Assembly (NCBI RefSeq): GCF_006715005.1
Contig: NZ_VFMJ01000001.1
Coordinates: 1,488,001 to 1,552,000, forward strand
Length of the DNA stretch: 64,000 nucleotides
Origin: Serratia marcescens
GTDB taxonomy: Bacteria; Pseudomonadota; Gammaproteobacteria; Enterobacterales; Enterobacteriaceae
Reading direction: 5' to 3'
The stretch's first letter is position 1, and the number at the start of each line of letters is the position of its first letter. Shown piece after piece: positions 27,685 to 38,407 of this stretch. The notes under the pieces are model-generated. The model saw only the letters and a program-made list of their open reading frames with translations. It did no database searches and was not told where the DNA came from. The position numbers were made by a program, and so were the translations under genes.

Positions 27685-29771
27685 CCCCTCGTGCGAGAAA
27701 GGCGTTACTGAGCCTGATGATACCGTTGGCGTTTGCGCCGGCGGTGGCCGCAGCGGATGACGACGTGCCGGCATTATTGCAGTTTGCCGAGCGTTACCAA
27801 CGGCAGGACGCACCGGCAGCTGATACCGTGGTTGCCCCATCCCGGGAAACCCAAAAACCGGCGTCCCGGCCGGTTCAAACGCGTGAGACGACGGCGCAGA
27901 AAAAGCAGCTGGCGCAGTTGCAAAAGACGCTGCGCGAGAAGGAAGCTCGATTGGAGCAACAGCAAACCGCCATTCAATCACTGCAACAGGAGCTGACCGC
28001 GTTGCGCGTTGCGTCATCCCTGACCGCTGCCGATAAGCCGGCATCTGCGCCCGATCTGAGCGCGTTGAGCGATTTTGCCAGCGGCGTGCGACAGGCGCTG
28101 AACCTGACGCCGCAGGAGCGGAAGGCTCAGGCGCAGATCGCCGAAGCGCAGGCGGCATTAGCGCGGCAAAAGCAACAAACCGAGGAGAGCGATCGGCGCA
28201 TCGCCTTGCTGGAACAACGGCTGGCAGCGCTGCCTGGCCAGGCGGATAACGCCTGGCAGGAGAAATTGGCCGCGGCGCAGACCGCCAACGATAAAGCACG
28301 CCAGCGTTATGAACAGGATAAGAAAGCGGCCGCCGCTGAGCTGGAACAGCAGAAGGCCGAGGCTGCCAGGCTGACGGGCGAACTGCAGCAGCAGCTGGCG
28401 AAACTGCAAAAAGAGCAGGAGGGCCAACGGCAGCAGGGTGGGCAGCAAGAGAAAAGCCTGAAGACGGCGCTGGCGCAGCAAAAGGCCGAAGCCGCCAAAG
28501 TTGCGGGTGAACTTCAGCAGCAGCTGACTCAGCTGCAGAAAGAGCGTGATGGTCAACGTCAACAGGCCGAGCAGCAAGAGAAAAGCCTGAAGACGGCGCT
28601 GGCGCAGCAAAAGGCCGAAGCCGCCAAGGCGGCGGGTGAACTTCAGCAGCAGCTGACTCAGCTGCAGAAAGAGCGTGATGGTCAACGTCAACAGGCCGAG
28701 CAGCAAGAGAAAAGCCTGAAGACGGCGCTGGCGCAGCAAAAGGCCGAAGCCGCCAAGGCGGCGGGCGAACTTCAGCAGCAGCTGGCTCAGCTGCAGAAAG
28801 AGCGTGATGGTCAACGTCAACAGGTCGAGCAGCAAGAGAAAAGCCTGAAGACGGCGCTGGCGCAGCAAAAGGCCGAAGCCGCCAAGGTTGCGGGTGAACT
28901 TCAGCAGCAGCTGGCGCAGCTGCAGGAAAAAAACAAGACCCAAACCGAACAGGCTAAGACGCTGGAACAACGCCTGGTAACGGCAACGACGGAAAGTGCA
29001 CAGGCTGCGCAGCAGCGAGATAAAGCGACGCAGCAGGCGGAAAAAACGGCAACGGAGCTGGCGGCGGCCCATCAGGCGCAGCAGGCCTTGCGTGAGGAGC
29101 TGGATGGGCTGAGATCGCGGGCCAAATGGCTGCCGGATACGCAGTCGCTCAAGAAAAAGCCGGAGCAACAGAGCTATGCTGCCGGTGTCGCCTTGGGGCG
29201 CGACATTCAAACGATGCTGGCGGAGCGTAAAAATTGGGGCATCAATCCCGATAAAACCGTGCTGCTGGCGGGCGTGATCGATACCTTCAACGGCCGTTAC
29301 CAGTTGAGCGATGCACAGTTGACCAACGCGCTGGCGGAGTCGGAAAAAGCGGTGAACGACGCCAGAAATCAGGCGGCGAAGACGCAGACCAGCAAGGGCG
29401 AGGCGTTCGTCGCCGAGTTTAAAAAGAAGAAAGGCACGCAGAAGTCGCCTGCCGGTTTCTGGTATCGCATCGATTATGCGGGTGATGAAGCCATTAAGGA
29501 CAACGCGCGGGTGGACATCGTGGTGAAAGAGAGCTTAACCGACGGTAGCGTGATTCAGGATATGGATCGCAGCGGGAAGGTGATGTCTCAGCCGCTCTCC
29601 GCCTATCCACCGCTGTTCCGCGAGGCGATCGGCCATCTGAAAAATCACGGTTCGCTGACGATGGTGGTGCCGCCGGCGTTGGCGTACGGTGAAACGGGCT
29701 ATGCGCCGCAGATCCCGCCGAACGCGACGATGGTCTATGAGCTGCGAATTGTCGATGTCAGTAACGGGTGA
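27681..29771 (+). CDS. periplasmic coiled-coil protein with C-terminal FkpA/Mip-type FKBP domain
   Basis: 696 residues. Signal peptide 1-25 (ending A-V-A-A-A), then a very long Gln/Glu/Ala/Lys-rich coiled coil (about 70-480) containing four 43-residue tandem repeats (232-403) and a partial fifth, then an FKBP N-terminal dimerisation domain (about 495-560, SYAAGVALGRDIQ, GVIDTFNGRYQLSD) and an FKBP domain (about 590-696) ending with LAYGETG and IPPNATMVYEL. FkpA, its nearest E. coli relative, lacks the coiled coil and is 270 residues. Several FKBP active-site positions look changed (no Y-x-G, no VIPGW), so isomerase activity is doubtful. It is coupled to the upstream lipoprotein gene. A scaffold or chaperone spanning the periplasm is inference. 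Confidence 0.8.
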   Translation: MTPRARKALLSLMIPLAFAPAVAAADDDVPALLQFAERYQRQDAPAADTVVAPSRETQKPASRPVQTRETTAQKKQLAQLQKTLREKEARLEQQQTAIQSLQQELTALRVASSLTAADKPASAPDLSALSDFASGVRQALNLTPQERKAQAQIAEAQAALARQKQQTEESDRRIALLEQRLAALPGQADNAWQEKLAAAQTANDKARQRYEQDKKAAAAELEQQKAEAARLTGELQQQLAKLQKEQEGQRQQGGQQEKSLKTALAQQKAEAAKVAGELQQQLTQLQKERDGQRQQAEQQEKSLKTALAQQKAEAAKAAGELQQQLTQLQKERDGQRQQAEQQEKSLKTALAQQKAEAAKAAGELQQQLAQLQKERDGQRQQVEQQEKSLKTALAQQKAEAAKVAGELQQQLAQLQEKNKTQTEQAKTLEQRLVTATTESAQAAQQRDKATQQAEKTATELAAAHQAQQALREELDGLRSRAKWLPDTQSLKKKPEQQSYAAGVALGRDIQTMLAERKNWGINPDKTVLLAGVIDTFNGRYQLSDAQLTNALAESEKAVNDARNQAAKTQTSKGEAFVAEFKKKKGTQKSPAGFWYRIDYAGDEAIKDNARVDIVVKESLTDGSVIQDMDRSGKVMSQPLSAYPPLFREAIGHLKNHGSLTMVVPPALAYGETGYAPQIPPNATMVYELRIVDVSNG
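28374..28931 (+). repeat. 129-bp in-frame tandem repeats in the coiled-coil FKBP gene
   Basis: Units begin at 28374, 28503, 28632 and 28761, with a partial unit from 28890. Each is 129 bases (43 codons). Units 2 and 3 look identical, unit 4 differs at a handful of bases, and unit 1 is diverged in its first half. The shared core GAGAAAAGCCTGAAGACGG recurs at exact 129-base steps. High identity at silent sites indicates recent duplication. Confidence 0.95.
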
Positions 29772-29807
29772 ATGCGGGCCGGCACAGGCCGGCCCGATTA
29801 GCGAGCG

Positions 29808-31528
<1,721 letters not shown>

Positions 31529-31621
31529 TCAGTTCAGAATTCGAAGCTGCGTAGTCTAACAGAAAAGCGCAAAAAAGCGGAGCGGAAGCAGGCGGCGCGG
31601 CCGCCTGATGATAAAACGGGA

Positions 31622-32017
31622 TCAATGCAGGCTGAAAATCAGATCCCAGGGCAGATAGAAGATATTTGCCAGAACCATCAACAACAAAGAGATATAGGTT
31701 GCGGCCATGCCTGAACGGCGCCAGCGAACCTCGCGGTTACGCAAACCGTAGTAATGCACCAGCCGCCCGGCCATCAGCATCAGGCCGCAGAGGTGAATCA
31801 TCCAGATTTCCGCGCCGTTCATTTCCATAATCACCAGCAATACGGCAGCGATAGGAATGTATTCAACGGCGTTGCCATGCACGCGAATGGCGGTCTGCAA
31901 CTCGTAAAAACCGCCGTCGCCGTATGCTACGCGGTACTGCATCCTTAATCTGACTACGTCATAAGAGAGTTTGATCAACAACAATGCGCCGAGCACCACA
32001 TAAAGCGCGCTTACCAT
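31622..32017 (-). CDS. yecN: MAPEG-family membrane protein YecN
   Basis: 131 residues with four predicted membrane helices and the MAPEG pattern (RVHGNAVEYIPIA and AGRLVHYYGLR). MAPEG proteins include glutathione-dependent enzymes of eicosanoid metabolism; the bacterial YecN role is not known. It lies upstream of cmoA on the same strand, the order seen in E. coli. Confidence 0.9.
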   Translation of the reverse strand: MVSALYVVLGALLLIKLSYDVVRLRMQYRVAYGDGGFYELQTAIRVHGNAVEYIPIAAVLLVIMEMNGAEIWMIHLCGLMLMAGRLVHYYGLRNREVRWRRSGMAATYISLLLMVLANIFYLPWDLIFSLH

Positions 32018-32119
32018 TTTTAACTCCGTTCCCTAACCAAAACTGGCAGCCAGCATCATAGCCGTCATTGTATTCACTGTCGCGGGGAAATATTTGATGT
32101 TATTGGTCAGATTAATAGG

Positions 32120-32938
32120 TCAAAACAGTGCATCCTGTTCCGGCCAGTCCGGCGGCGCAGGCAAATCGGGGATTGTCAGGCGCAGCTGCTGCCAAATTTT
32201 TTGCGCCTGCTGGGGCGAATCGCCGTTGTCCGGCGTATGAATAAACAGATAAGGCTGGTGCTGTTGCTGCCACAGCGGCAGCTTTTGCTGCCAGGCTTCG
32301 AACCAGCGCAGGTTATCGGCCAGCTTGTCGCCGCCGATAAAGCGAACCAGCGGTCGGTCGGCGGTGACCAGAGCGTGTACCGGCAGCTTCGGCTTTTTCT
32401 GCTGGGCATCGCGTACGGCGGCGGTGTTGGGGGCGGCGTGATGCACCGGGCGGCTGTCGAGGATCACCCGATTGATGCCGCGCTGGCGCAACCCCTGATT
32501 CAGCGCACGCTCTTCCTCGCCCTTGGCGAAAAACGCCGGATGACGCACTTCTACGCCGTAGGTGAATTCCTTCGGCAGGCTTTCGAAAAACTGCCACATG
32601 CGCGGCAGCTCGTCTGGGCCGAAGGCGGCGGGCAGCTGCAGCCACAGTTGGCCGATGCGTTGATGCACCGGGGTCAGGCAGTGGTAAAACGCCTGCAGCT
32701 CGGCGGCGCAGTTGCGCAGGGCGGCTTTGTGACTGATGTCCGACGGGAATTTGAAGCAGAAGCGAAAATCGTCGCCGGTCATGTCGCGCCAGCGTTGCAC
32801 GATTTCCAGCTTCGGCAGCGCGTAGAAGGTGGTGTTGCCTTCCACGCAGTTGAAGTAGCGGCTGTAATCCGCCAAGTCACGCAGCCCGATACGATTCCAG
32901 GCTGAATGTTGCCACTGGGGCAGTCCGATGTAGATCAC
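32120..32938 (-). CDS. yecE: DUF72 family protein YecE
   Basis: 272 residues. DUF72 proteins form a TIM barrel: MIYIGLPQWQH at the N-terminus, FNCVEGNTTFYALP, FRFCFKFPSDISH and FTYGVEVRHPAFF. Function is not established. It is tandem with yecD upstream (50 bases), as in E. coli. Confidence 0.92.
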   Translation of the reverse strand: MIYIGLPQWQHSAWNRIGLRDLADYSRYFNCVEGNTTFYALPKLEIVQRWRDMTGDDFRFCFKFPSDISHKAALRNCAAELQAFYHCLTPVHQRIGQLWLQLPAAFGPDELPRMWQFFESLPKEFTYGVEVRHPAFFAKGEEERALNQGLRQRGINRVILDSRPVHHAAPNTAAVRDAQQKKPKLPVHALVTADRPLVRFIGGDKLADNLRWFEAWQQKLPLWQQQHQPYLFIHTPDNGDSPQQAQKIWQQLRLTIPDLPAPPDWPEQDALF

Positions 32939-32988
32939 GGCGTCGTCTTCCTTTACTTATCCTTGGCTTATCAGGCTACAACTTAACG

Positions 32989-33567
32989 TTACCGGTCGAG
33001 CGCGGCAAGAATTTCGCCGGTGTCGCGCACTCGCGCCAAACGCGGGAAGATGTGTTCGAACGCGAAACGGTGCATTTCCGCGTTCTGTGCGCTGCAGACG
33101 TCCTCGGCGATCACCAGCTCATAGCCGTGTTCCCAGGCGGCGCGGGCGGTGGATTCCACGCCGATATTGGTGGAGATGCCGCCCAGCACCACAGACTTGA
33201 TGCCGCGTCGACGCAGCTGCAAATCCAGATCGGTGCCGTAGAAGGCGCCCCATTGGCGCTTGGTGACCAGAATATCGCTGTCGCTGACCGCCAGCGGCGC
33301 GGGGAATTCCCACCAATTGGCCGGCAAGCCGCCGGCGGGCGCGGGAGCCGGCTTGTCCACCGGCTGTTTCAGCGCCTCGGCGAAAGTGTCGGACCAGCCG
33401 ACGCGCACCAGCAGCACCGGCGCGCCCAGCAGACGAAAACGCGCGGCCAGCAGAGCGGCGTTCGCGACCACTTGGTCGGCGCTGTGCGGGCCACCGGCGT
33501 AGGGCAGAATGCCGTTTTGCAAATCGATCAGCACCAGAGCGGTGGTTTGGGCGTCAAGTTTCAGCAT
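32989..33567 (-). CDS. yecD: isochorismatase-family hydrolase YecD
   Basis: 192 residues of the cysteine-hydrolase (isochorismatase-like) superfamily. Asp in LVLIDLQNG, Lys in [15 protein letters not shown] and the loop [14 protein letters not shown] are family positions; the last has Asn-Ile where many members carry the nucleophilic Cys (G-x-x-T-x-x-C), as in E. coli YecD, so catalysis by the usual cysteine route is in doubt. ATG 33567 (M-L-K-L-D-A-Q) was chosen by homology; ATG 33579 would add four residues. Confidence 0.88.
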   Translation of the reverse strand: MLKLDAQTTALVLIDLQNGILPYAGGPHSADQVVANAALLAARFRLLGAPVLLVRVGWSDTFAEALKQPVDKPAPAPAGGLPANWWEFPAPLAVSDSDILVTKRQWGAFYGTDLDLQLRRRGIKSVVLGGISTNIGVESTARAAWEHGYELVIAEDVCSAQNAEMHRFAFEHIFPRLARVRDTGEILAALDR

Positions 33568-33821
33568 GGATTTCATCTCGTTGCGAAGTGAATAAAAACT
33601 GTTCGGCGCGCCAGGCGAGCAGCGCACGGCGCAAAACCGGGGGAGAATCAGGCTACGTGAAAAAACTGTCGCAGGTTAATGGGAAATTTGTTAACCGATG
33701 TGTTGATTCGAACAAAAACGCGCCATTTAGTGCGGTAACAATGCTGTGTTCGCACTTATCGGGCGGATGAATTTCCTTTATAATGACTCCCTTTTTTCAA
33801 CACTCTTTAATCCAACGACCT

Positions 33822-34013
33822 ATGCCGATTTATGAATATGCATGTGGTGCTTGCAACCATCGGTTAGAGAAATTGCAAAAATTTTCCGATGCGCCGCTGG
33901 CAGACTGCCCGGCGTGTGGGCAGCCCGCGTTGACCAAGTTGATCTCGTCCTCCGGTTTCCAGCTTAAGGGTACCGGCTGGTATGCGACGGATTTTAAACC
34001 GGGTAACAAGTAG
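33822..34013 (+). CDS. FmdB-family zinc-ribbon protein
   Basis: 63 residues, [11 protein letters not shown] start, with cysteine pairs CGAC and CPAC that make one zinc ribbon. The family of putative regulators is named after FmdB of methylotrophs. It lies 74 bases upstream of aspS on the same strand. A frame open from 33783 adds 13 unlikely residues. Confidence 0.9.
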   Translation: MPIYEYACGACNHRLEKLQKFSDAPLADCPACGQPALTKLISSSGFQLKGTGWYATDFKPGNK

Positions 34014-34087
34014 AATTTATCAGATAACAGCCGCGCGACAGGGGCGCAGTAGCCCGGCGCGGCATCGGCTGTGTAAAAGGATAGCGT

Positions 34088-35872
34088 ATGCGTACTGAAT
34101 ATTGCGGACAGTTGAATCTGTCCCACGTGGGCCAGGAAGTCACTCTGTGTGGTTGGGTCAATCGTCGTCGCGATCTCGGCGGCCTGATCTTTATTGATAT
34201 GCGCGACCGCGAAGGCATCGTGCAGGTGTTCTTCGATCCGGACCAGAAAGTGGCGTTCGACAAGGCTTACGACCTGCGCAATGAGTTCTGCATCCAGATC
34301 GTCGGCACCGTGCGTGCGCGTCCGGACAGCCAGATCAATAAAGATATGGCCACCGGCGAAGTGGAAGTGTTCGCCCACGCGCTGGAAATCATCAACCGCT
34401 CCGAGCCGTTGCCGCTGGACTCCAACCAGGTCAACAGCGAAGAAGCGCGTCTGAAATACCGCTACCTGGATCTGCGCCGCCCGGAAATGGCCGAGCGTCT
34501 GAAGACCCGCGCCAAAATCACCAGCTTCGTGCGCCGCTTCATGGACAGCCACGGCTTCCTCGACATCGAAACGCCGATGCTGACCAAGGCGACGCCGGAA
34601 GGCGCCCGCGATTACCTGGTGCCGAGCCGCGTGCACAAGGGCAAATTCTACGCGCTGCCGCAGTCCCCACAGCTGTTCAAACAGCTGCTGATGATGTCCG
34701 GCTTCGATCGTTACTATCAGATCGTCAAATGCTTCCGTGACGAAGACCTGCGTGCGGACCGTCAGCCTGAATTCACCCAGATCGACGTCGAAACCTCCTT
34801 CATGACCGCCGATCAGGTGCGTGAAGTGATGGAGAAACTGGCGCGCGAGCTGTGGCTGGACGTGAAGGGCGTGGATCTGGGCGATTTCCCGGTCATGACC
34901 TTCGCCGAAGCGATGCGCCGCTTTGGCTCCGACAAGCCGGACCTGCGTAACCCGCTGGAGCTGGTGGACGTGGCCGATCTGGTCAAAGACGTCGAGTTTA
35001 AAGTGTTCTCCGGCCCGGCTAACGACGCCAAAGGCCGCGTGGCGGCGATCCGCGTACCGGGCGGCGCACAGCTGACCCGCAAGCAGATCGACGAGTACGG
35101 CGCTTTCGTCAACATCTACGGCGCCAAAGGCCTGGCCTGGTTGAAGGTCAACGACCGCGCCGCGGGCATGGAAGGCGTGCAGAGCCCGATCGCCAAATTC
35201 CTCAGTGCAGACGTGCTGGAAGCCATTCTGGCGCGCACCGATGCGCAGACCGGCGATATCATGTTCTTCGGCGCAGACAGTTTCAAGATTGTCACCGATG
35301 CGATGGGCGCGCTGCGCCTGAAGCTGGGTCGCGATCTGGGGCTGACCCAACTCGACAGCTGGGCGCCGCTGTGGGTGGTCGACTTCCCGATGTTCGAAGA
35401 GGACGACGAGGGCGGCCTGGCGGCCATGCACCACCCGTTCACCTCGCCGCGCGACATGAGCCCGGAAGAGCTGGCGGCAGCGCCGGTCAACGCCATCGCC
35501 AACGCCTATGACATGGTGATCAACGGTTACGAAGTGGGCGGCGGTTCGGTGCGTATTCACCGCAGCGAAATGCAGCAGACGGTATTCAGCATTCTGGGCA
35601 TTAACGAACACGAACAGCGCGAGAAGTTCGGCTTCCTGCTGGACGCGCTGAAGTACGGCACGCCGCCGCACGCCGGCCTGGCCTTCGGCCTGGATCGTCT
35701 GGTGATGCTGCTGACCGGCACCGACAACATCCGCGACGTGATCGCCTTCCCGAAAACCACCGCGGCGGCCTGTCTGATGACCGACGCACCGAGCTTCGCC
35801 AACCCGGCGTCGCTGCAGGAGCTGGCGATCAGCGTGGTAAAGAAAGCCGGTGCGGAACAAGAGAGCGAGTGA
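34088..35872 (+). CDS. aspS: aspartyl-tRNA synthetase
   Basis: 594 residues, a class IIb synthetase of the bacterial type. N-terminal OB-fold anticodon domain ([12 protein letters not shown]), catalytic core with motif 2 [18 protein letters not shown] and motif 3 [13 protein letters not shown], and the bacterial GAD insertion between. It charges tRNA-Asp. The stop TGA overlaps the ATG of nudB (TGATG). Confidence 0.98.
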   Translation: MRTEYCGQLNLSHVGQEVTLCGWVNRRRDLGGLIFIDMRDREGIVQVFFDPDQKVAFDKAYDLRNEFCIQIVGTVRARPDSQINKDMATGEVEVFAHALEIINRSEPLPLDSNQVNSEEARLKYRYLDLRRPEMAERLKTRAKITSFVRRFMDSHGFLDIETPMLTKATPEGARDYLVPSRVHKGKFYALPQSPQLFKQLLMMSGFDRYYQIVKCFRDEDLRADRQPEFTQIDVETSFMTADQVREVMEKLARELWLDVKGVDLGDFPVMTFAEAMRRFGSDKPDLRNPLELVDVADLVKDVEFKVFSGPANDAKGRVAAIRVPGGAQLTRKQIDEYGAFVNIYGAKGLAWLKVNDRAAGMEGVQSPIAKFLSADVLEAILARTDAQTGDIMFFGADSFKIVTDAMGALRLKLGRDLGLTQLDSWAPLWVVDFPMFEEDDEGGLAAMHHPFTSPRDMSPEELAAAPVNAIANAYDMVINGYEVGGGSVRIHRSEMQQTVFSILGINEHEQREKFGFLLDALKYGTPPHAGLAFGLDRLVMLLTGTDNIRDVIAFPKTTAAACLMTDAPSFANPASLQELAISVVKKAGAEQESE

Positions 35873-36318
35873 TGAGTTACAAGCGCCCTGAATCTATCCT
35901 GGTAGTGATTTACGCGAAATCCAGTGGTCGGGTGCTGATGTTACAGCGGCGCGACGATACCGAGTTCTGGCAGTCGGTCACCGGCAGCCTGGAACAGGAT
36001 GAGTCGCCGCCGCATGCCGCGCAGCGTGAAGTCATGGAAGAAGTCGGCATCGATATCGAAGCAGAGCACCTGCCGTTGTTCGATTGCCAGCGCTGCGTGG
36101 AGTTTGAACTCTTTGTCCATTTGCGACATCGCTATGCGCCGGGAACCACGCGCAATAAAGAGCACTGGTTCTGTCTGGCGTTGCCCGAGGAGCGCGATCC
36201 GGTGATTACCGAGCATCACGCTTACCAATGGCTTGAGGCGGCCGAGGCCGTGAAGTTGACCAAGTCATGGAGCAATCAGCAGGCGATTGAAGAGTTCGTG
36301 ATCAATTCAGTCCAGTAG
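35872..36318 (+). CDS. nudB: dihydroneopterin triphosphate diphosphatase
   Basis: 148 residues, a Nudix enzyme that removes pyrophosphate from dihydroneopterin triphosphate in folate synthesis. Nudix helix [13 protein letters not shown] preceded by [11 protein letters not shown], and C-terminal [15 protein letters not shown] as in NudB. ATG 35872 overlaps the aspS stop; an alternative GTG lies one codon upstream. Together with pabB it gives the window two folate-pathway genes. Confidence 0.93.
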   Translation: MSYKRPESILVVIYAKSSGRVLMLQRRDDTEFWQSVTGSLEQDESPPHAAQREVMEEVGIDIEAEHLPLFDCQRCVEFELFVHLRHRYAPGTTRNKEHWFCLALPEERDPVITEHHAYQWLEAAEAVKLTKSWSNQQAIEEFVINSVQ

Positions 36319-36338
36319 TTTTTTTCGGAGATTTTTTT

Positions 36339-37082
36339 ATGGCAGGTCATAGTAAGTGGGCCAACACAAAGCACCGTAAAGCGGCGCAGGACGCCAAGCG
36401 CGGTAAAATTTTCACCAAGATTATTCGTGAGCTGGTCACCGCCGCCAAGCTGGGCGGCGGCGATCCGGATTCCAACCCGCGTCTGCGCGCGGCGATGGAC
36501 AAGGCGTTGTCGAACAACATGACGCGCGACACCATGAACCGTGCGATCGCGCGCGGCGTGGGCGGTGATGATGATACCAATATGGAAACCATCATCTATG
36601 AAGGTTACGGCCCTGGCGGCACCGCCGTCATGATCGAATGCCTGAGCGACAACCGCAACCGCACCGTGGCGGAAGTGCGTCACGCTTTCACCAAGTGTGG
36701 CGGCAACCTCGGCACCGACGGTTCCGTGGCTTATTTGTTCACCAAGAAGGGCGTGATCACCTACGCACCGGGCCTGGATGAAGACACCGTAATGGAAGCG
36801 GCGCTGGAAGCCGGTGCGGAAGACATCGTGACCTATGACGATGGCGCCATCGATGTGTTCACCGCCTGGGAAAGCCTGGGCGCGGTGAAAGACGCGCTGA
36901 CCGCGGCGGGCTTCGAAGCCGAAGCGGCGGAAGTGTCGATGATCCCATCGACCAAGGCCGACATGGACGCGGAAACCGCGCCTAAGCTGTTGCGTCTGAT
37001 CGATATGCTGGAAGACTGCGACGACGTGCAGGAAGTTTACCATAACGGTGAAATCTCCGACGAAGTGGCGGCGACGCTGTAA
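36339..37082 (+). CDS. yebC: YebC/PmpR-family protein (transcription/translation factor)
   Basis: 247 residues with the universal N-terminus [18 protein letters not shown], the conserved [10 protein letters not shown]-type segment (here IARGVGGDD) and YEGYGPGG. The family was annotated as DNA-binding regulators; members have also been linked to mitochondrial and bacterial translation of hard sequences. It lies 20 bases after nudB and upstream of ruvC. Confidence 0.96.
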   Translation: MAGHSKWANTKHRKAAQDAKRGKIFTKIIRELVTAAKLGGGDPDSNPRLRAAMDKALSNNMTRDTMNRAIARGVGGDDDTNMETIIYEGYGPGGTAVMIECLSDNRNRTVAEVRHAFTKCGGNLGTDGSVAYLFTKKGVITYAPGLDEDTVMEAALEAGAEDIVTYDDGAIDVFTAWESLGAVKDALTAAGFEAEAAEVSMIPSTKADMDAETAPKLLRLIDMLEDCDDVQEVYHNGEISDEVAATL

Positions 37083-37094
37083 TCCGGTAAAACG

Positions 37095-37116
37095 GGCGCC
37101 GCCGTTCGGCGGCGCC
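37095..37116. other. hairpin between yebC and ruvC
   Basis: Perfect stem GGCGCCGCC/GGCGGCGCC around a 4-base loop with no T tract, 12 bases after the yebC stop. Probably an mRNA stability or pausing structure rather than a terminator. Confidence 0.55.
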
Positions 37117-37139
37117 GTGCATGCAAGGTGGATGTAGAT

Positions 37140-37661
37140 ATGGCGATCATACTCGGTATCGATCCCGGTTCACGCGTCACCGGCTATGGCCTTATCCGCC
37201 AGCAGGGGCGTCAGTTGAGCTATATCGCCAGCGGCTGCATCCGCACGGTGGTGGACGACATGCCGACGCGGCTGAAGCTGATTTACGCCGGCGTCAGTGA
37301 GATCATCACCCAGTTTCAGCCCGACTTCTTCGCCATCGAACAGGTGTTTATGGCCAAGAACCCCGATTCGGCGCTCAAGCTCGGCCAGGCGCGCGGCGTC
37401 GCGATCGTGGCGGCGGTGAATCAGAATCTGGACGTGTTCGAGTATGCGGCGCGGCAGGTCAAACAGACCGTGGTCGGTACCGGCGCGGCCGAAAAGGCGC
37501 AGGTACAGCACATGGTGCGCTCGCTGCTCAAACTCTCGGCCAACCCGCAGGCGGACGCCGCCGATGCTCTGGCTATCGCCATCACCCACTGCCACCTCAG
37601 CCAGAACGTGCTGCGGATGAGCGAAGGGCGGTTGAACCTGGCGCGCGGGCGTTTGCGCTGA
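37140..37661 (+). CDS. ruvC: Holliday junction endonuclease RuvC
   Basis: 173 residues, equal to E. coli RuvC. It cuts four-way junctions by symmetrical nicking. The acidic catalytic residues are in [17 protein letters not shown] and [14 protein letters not shown] 37140 was preferred to an upstream GTG at 37128 by family length. Last gene of aspS-nudB-yebC-ruvC. Confidence 0.97.
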   Translation: MAIILGIDPGSRVTGYGLIRQQGRQLSYIASGCIRTVVDDMPTRLKLIYAGVSEIITQFQPDFFAIEQVFMAKNPDSALKLGQARGVAIVAAVNQNLDVFEYAARQVKQTVVGTGAAEKAQVQHMVRSLLKLSANPQADAADALAIAITHCHLSQNVLRMSEGRLNLARGRLR

Positions 37662-37681
37662 CGCAAAGCGATGATTGCTCA

Positions 37682-37707
37682 GGCTGGATATTCATCCAGC
37701 CTTTTTT
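37682..37707 (+). terminator. rho-independent terminator of ruvC overlapping the ruvA LexA box
   Basis: Stem GGCTGGAT/ATCCAGCC with loop ATTC followed by six T residues, 20 bases after the ruvC stop. The stem is made by the LexA operator palindrome. Confidence 0.88.
37684..37699. promoter_or_regulatory. LexA (SOS) box of ruvAB
   Basis: CTGGATATTCATCCAG fits CTG-N10-CAG and differs from the E. coli ruvAB box as I recall it (CTGGATATCTATCCAG) in two central bases. It lies 75 bases before ruvA, so DNA damage should induce ruvAB apart from ruvC. Confidence 0.92.
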
Positions 37708-37773
37708 ATGTTATAAGCTTTACCAGCAACGGCATGGCAGGGCGCCATGCCCGGTTATTCTGCAGGAGGGTAA

Positions 37774-38388
37774 ATGATAGGTCGTCTCAGAGGAAATATT
37801 CTGGAAAAGCAGCCGCCGCTGGTGTTACTGGAGGCGAACGGCGTGGGCTATGAGGTACACATGCCGATGACCTGCTTTTACGAGCTACCGGAACTGGGGC
37901 AAGAGGCCATCGTGTTTACCCACTTCGTGGTGCGTGAAGACGCGCAGCTGCTGTACGGTTTCAACGACAAGCAGGAGCGCGCGCTGTTCCGCGAGCTGAT
38001 CAAGGTCAACGGCGTCGGGCCGAAGCTGGCGCTGGCGATCCTGTCAGGCATGTCCGCGCAGCAGTTCGTCAGTGCGGTGGAGCGTGAAGAGATCACCGCA
38101 CTGGTCAAGCTGCCGGGCGTGGGCAAAAAAACCGCCGAGCGCCTGGTGGTAGAGATGAAAGACCGCTTCAAAGGGCTTAACGGCGACCTGTTCAACAGCA
38201 GCAGCGAGATCAGCCTGCCGTCCGCCGCCGACAACGCGCCGGAAGCGGACGCGGAAGCCGAAGCCGTTTCGGCGCTGGTGGCGCTGGGCTACAAGCCACA
38301 GGAAGCGAGTCGCATGGTCAGCAAAATTGCCAAACCGGGCGCCGACTGCGAGACGCTGATCCGCGACGCGTTGCGCGCTGCTTTGTAA
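37774..38388 (+). CDS. ruvA: Holliday junction DNA helicase subunit RuvA
   Basis: 204 residues. RuvA tetramers hold the four-way junction open and recruit RuvB. N-terminal OB fold ([15 protein letters not shown]), two helix-hairpin-helix motifs ([25 protein letters not shown]) and a C-terminal domain that touches RuvB ([15 protein letters not shown]). AGGAGG site precedes the ATG. It is followed by ruvB after 19 bases. Confidence 0.97.
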   Translation: MIGRLRGNILEKQPPLVLLEANGVGYEVHMPMTCFYELPELGQEAIVFTHFVVREDAQLLYGFNDKQERALFRELIKVNGVGPKLALAILSGMSAQQFVSAVEREEITALVKLPGVGKKTAERLVVEMKDRFKGLNGDLFNSSSEISLPSAADNAPEADAEAEAVSALVALGYKPQEASRMVSKIAKPGADCETLIRDALRAAL

Positions 38389-38407
38389 GGCCGCTAAGAG
38401 GTAGATA

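Noticed and set aside
28158-29210. A 350-codon Leu/Arg-rich open frame on the minus strand opposite the coiled-coil FKBP gene
   Set aside because: It is the mirror of the Gln/Ala/Lys-rich repeats (CTG/CAG-type codons read as Leu, Gln and Arg); no start site or homology, and the sense gene has signal peptide and FKBP domains.
33830-35860. A 676-codon minus-strand open frame opposite aspS
   Set aside because: Shadow of a high-GC conserved gene; composition is His/Gln/Arg-rich as in all such antisense frames, with no ribosome site.
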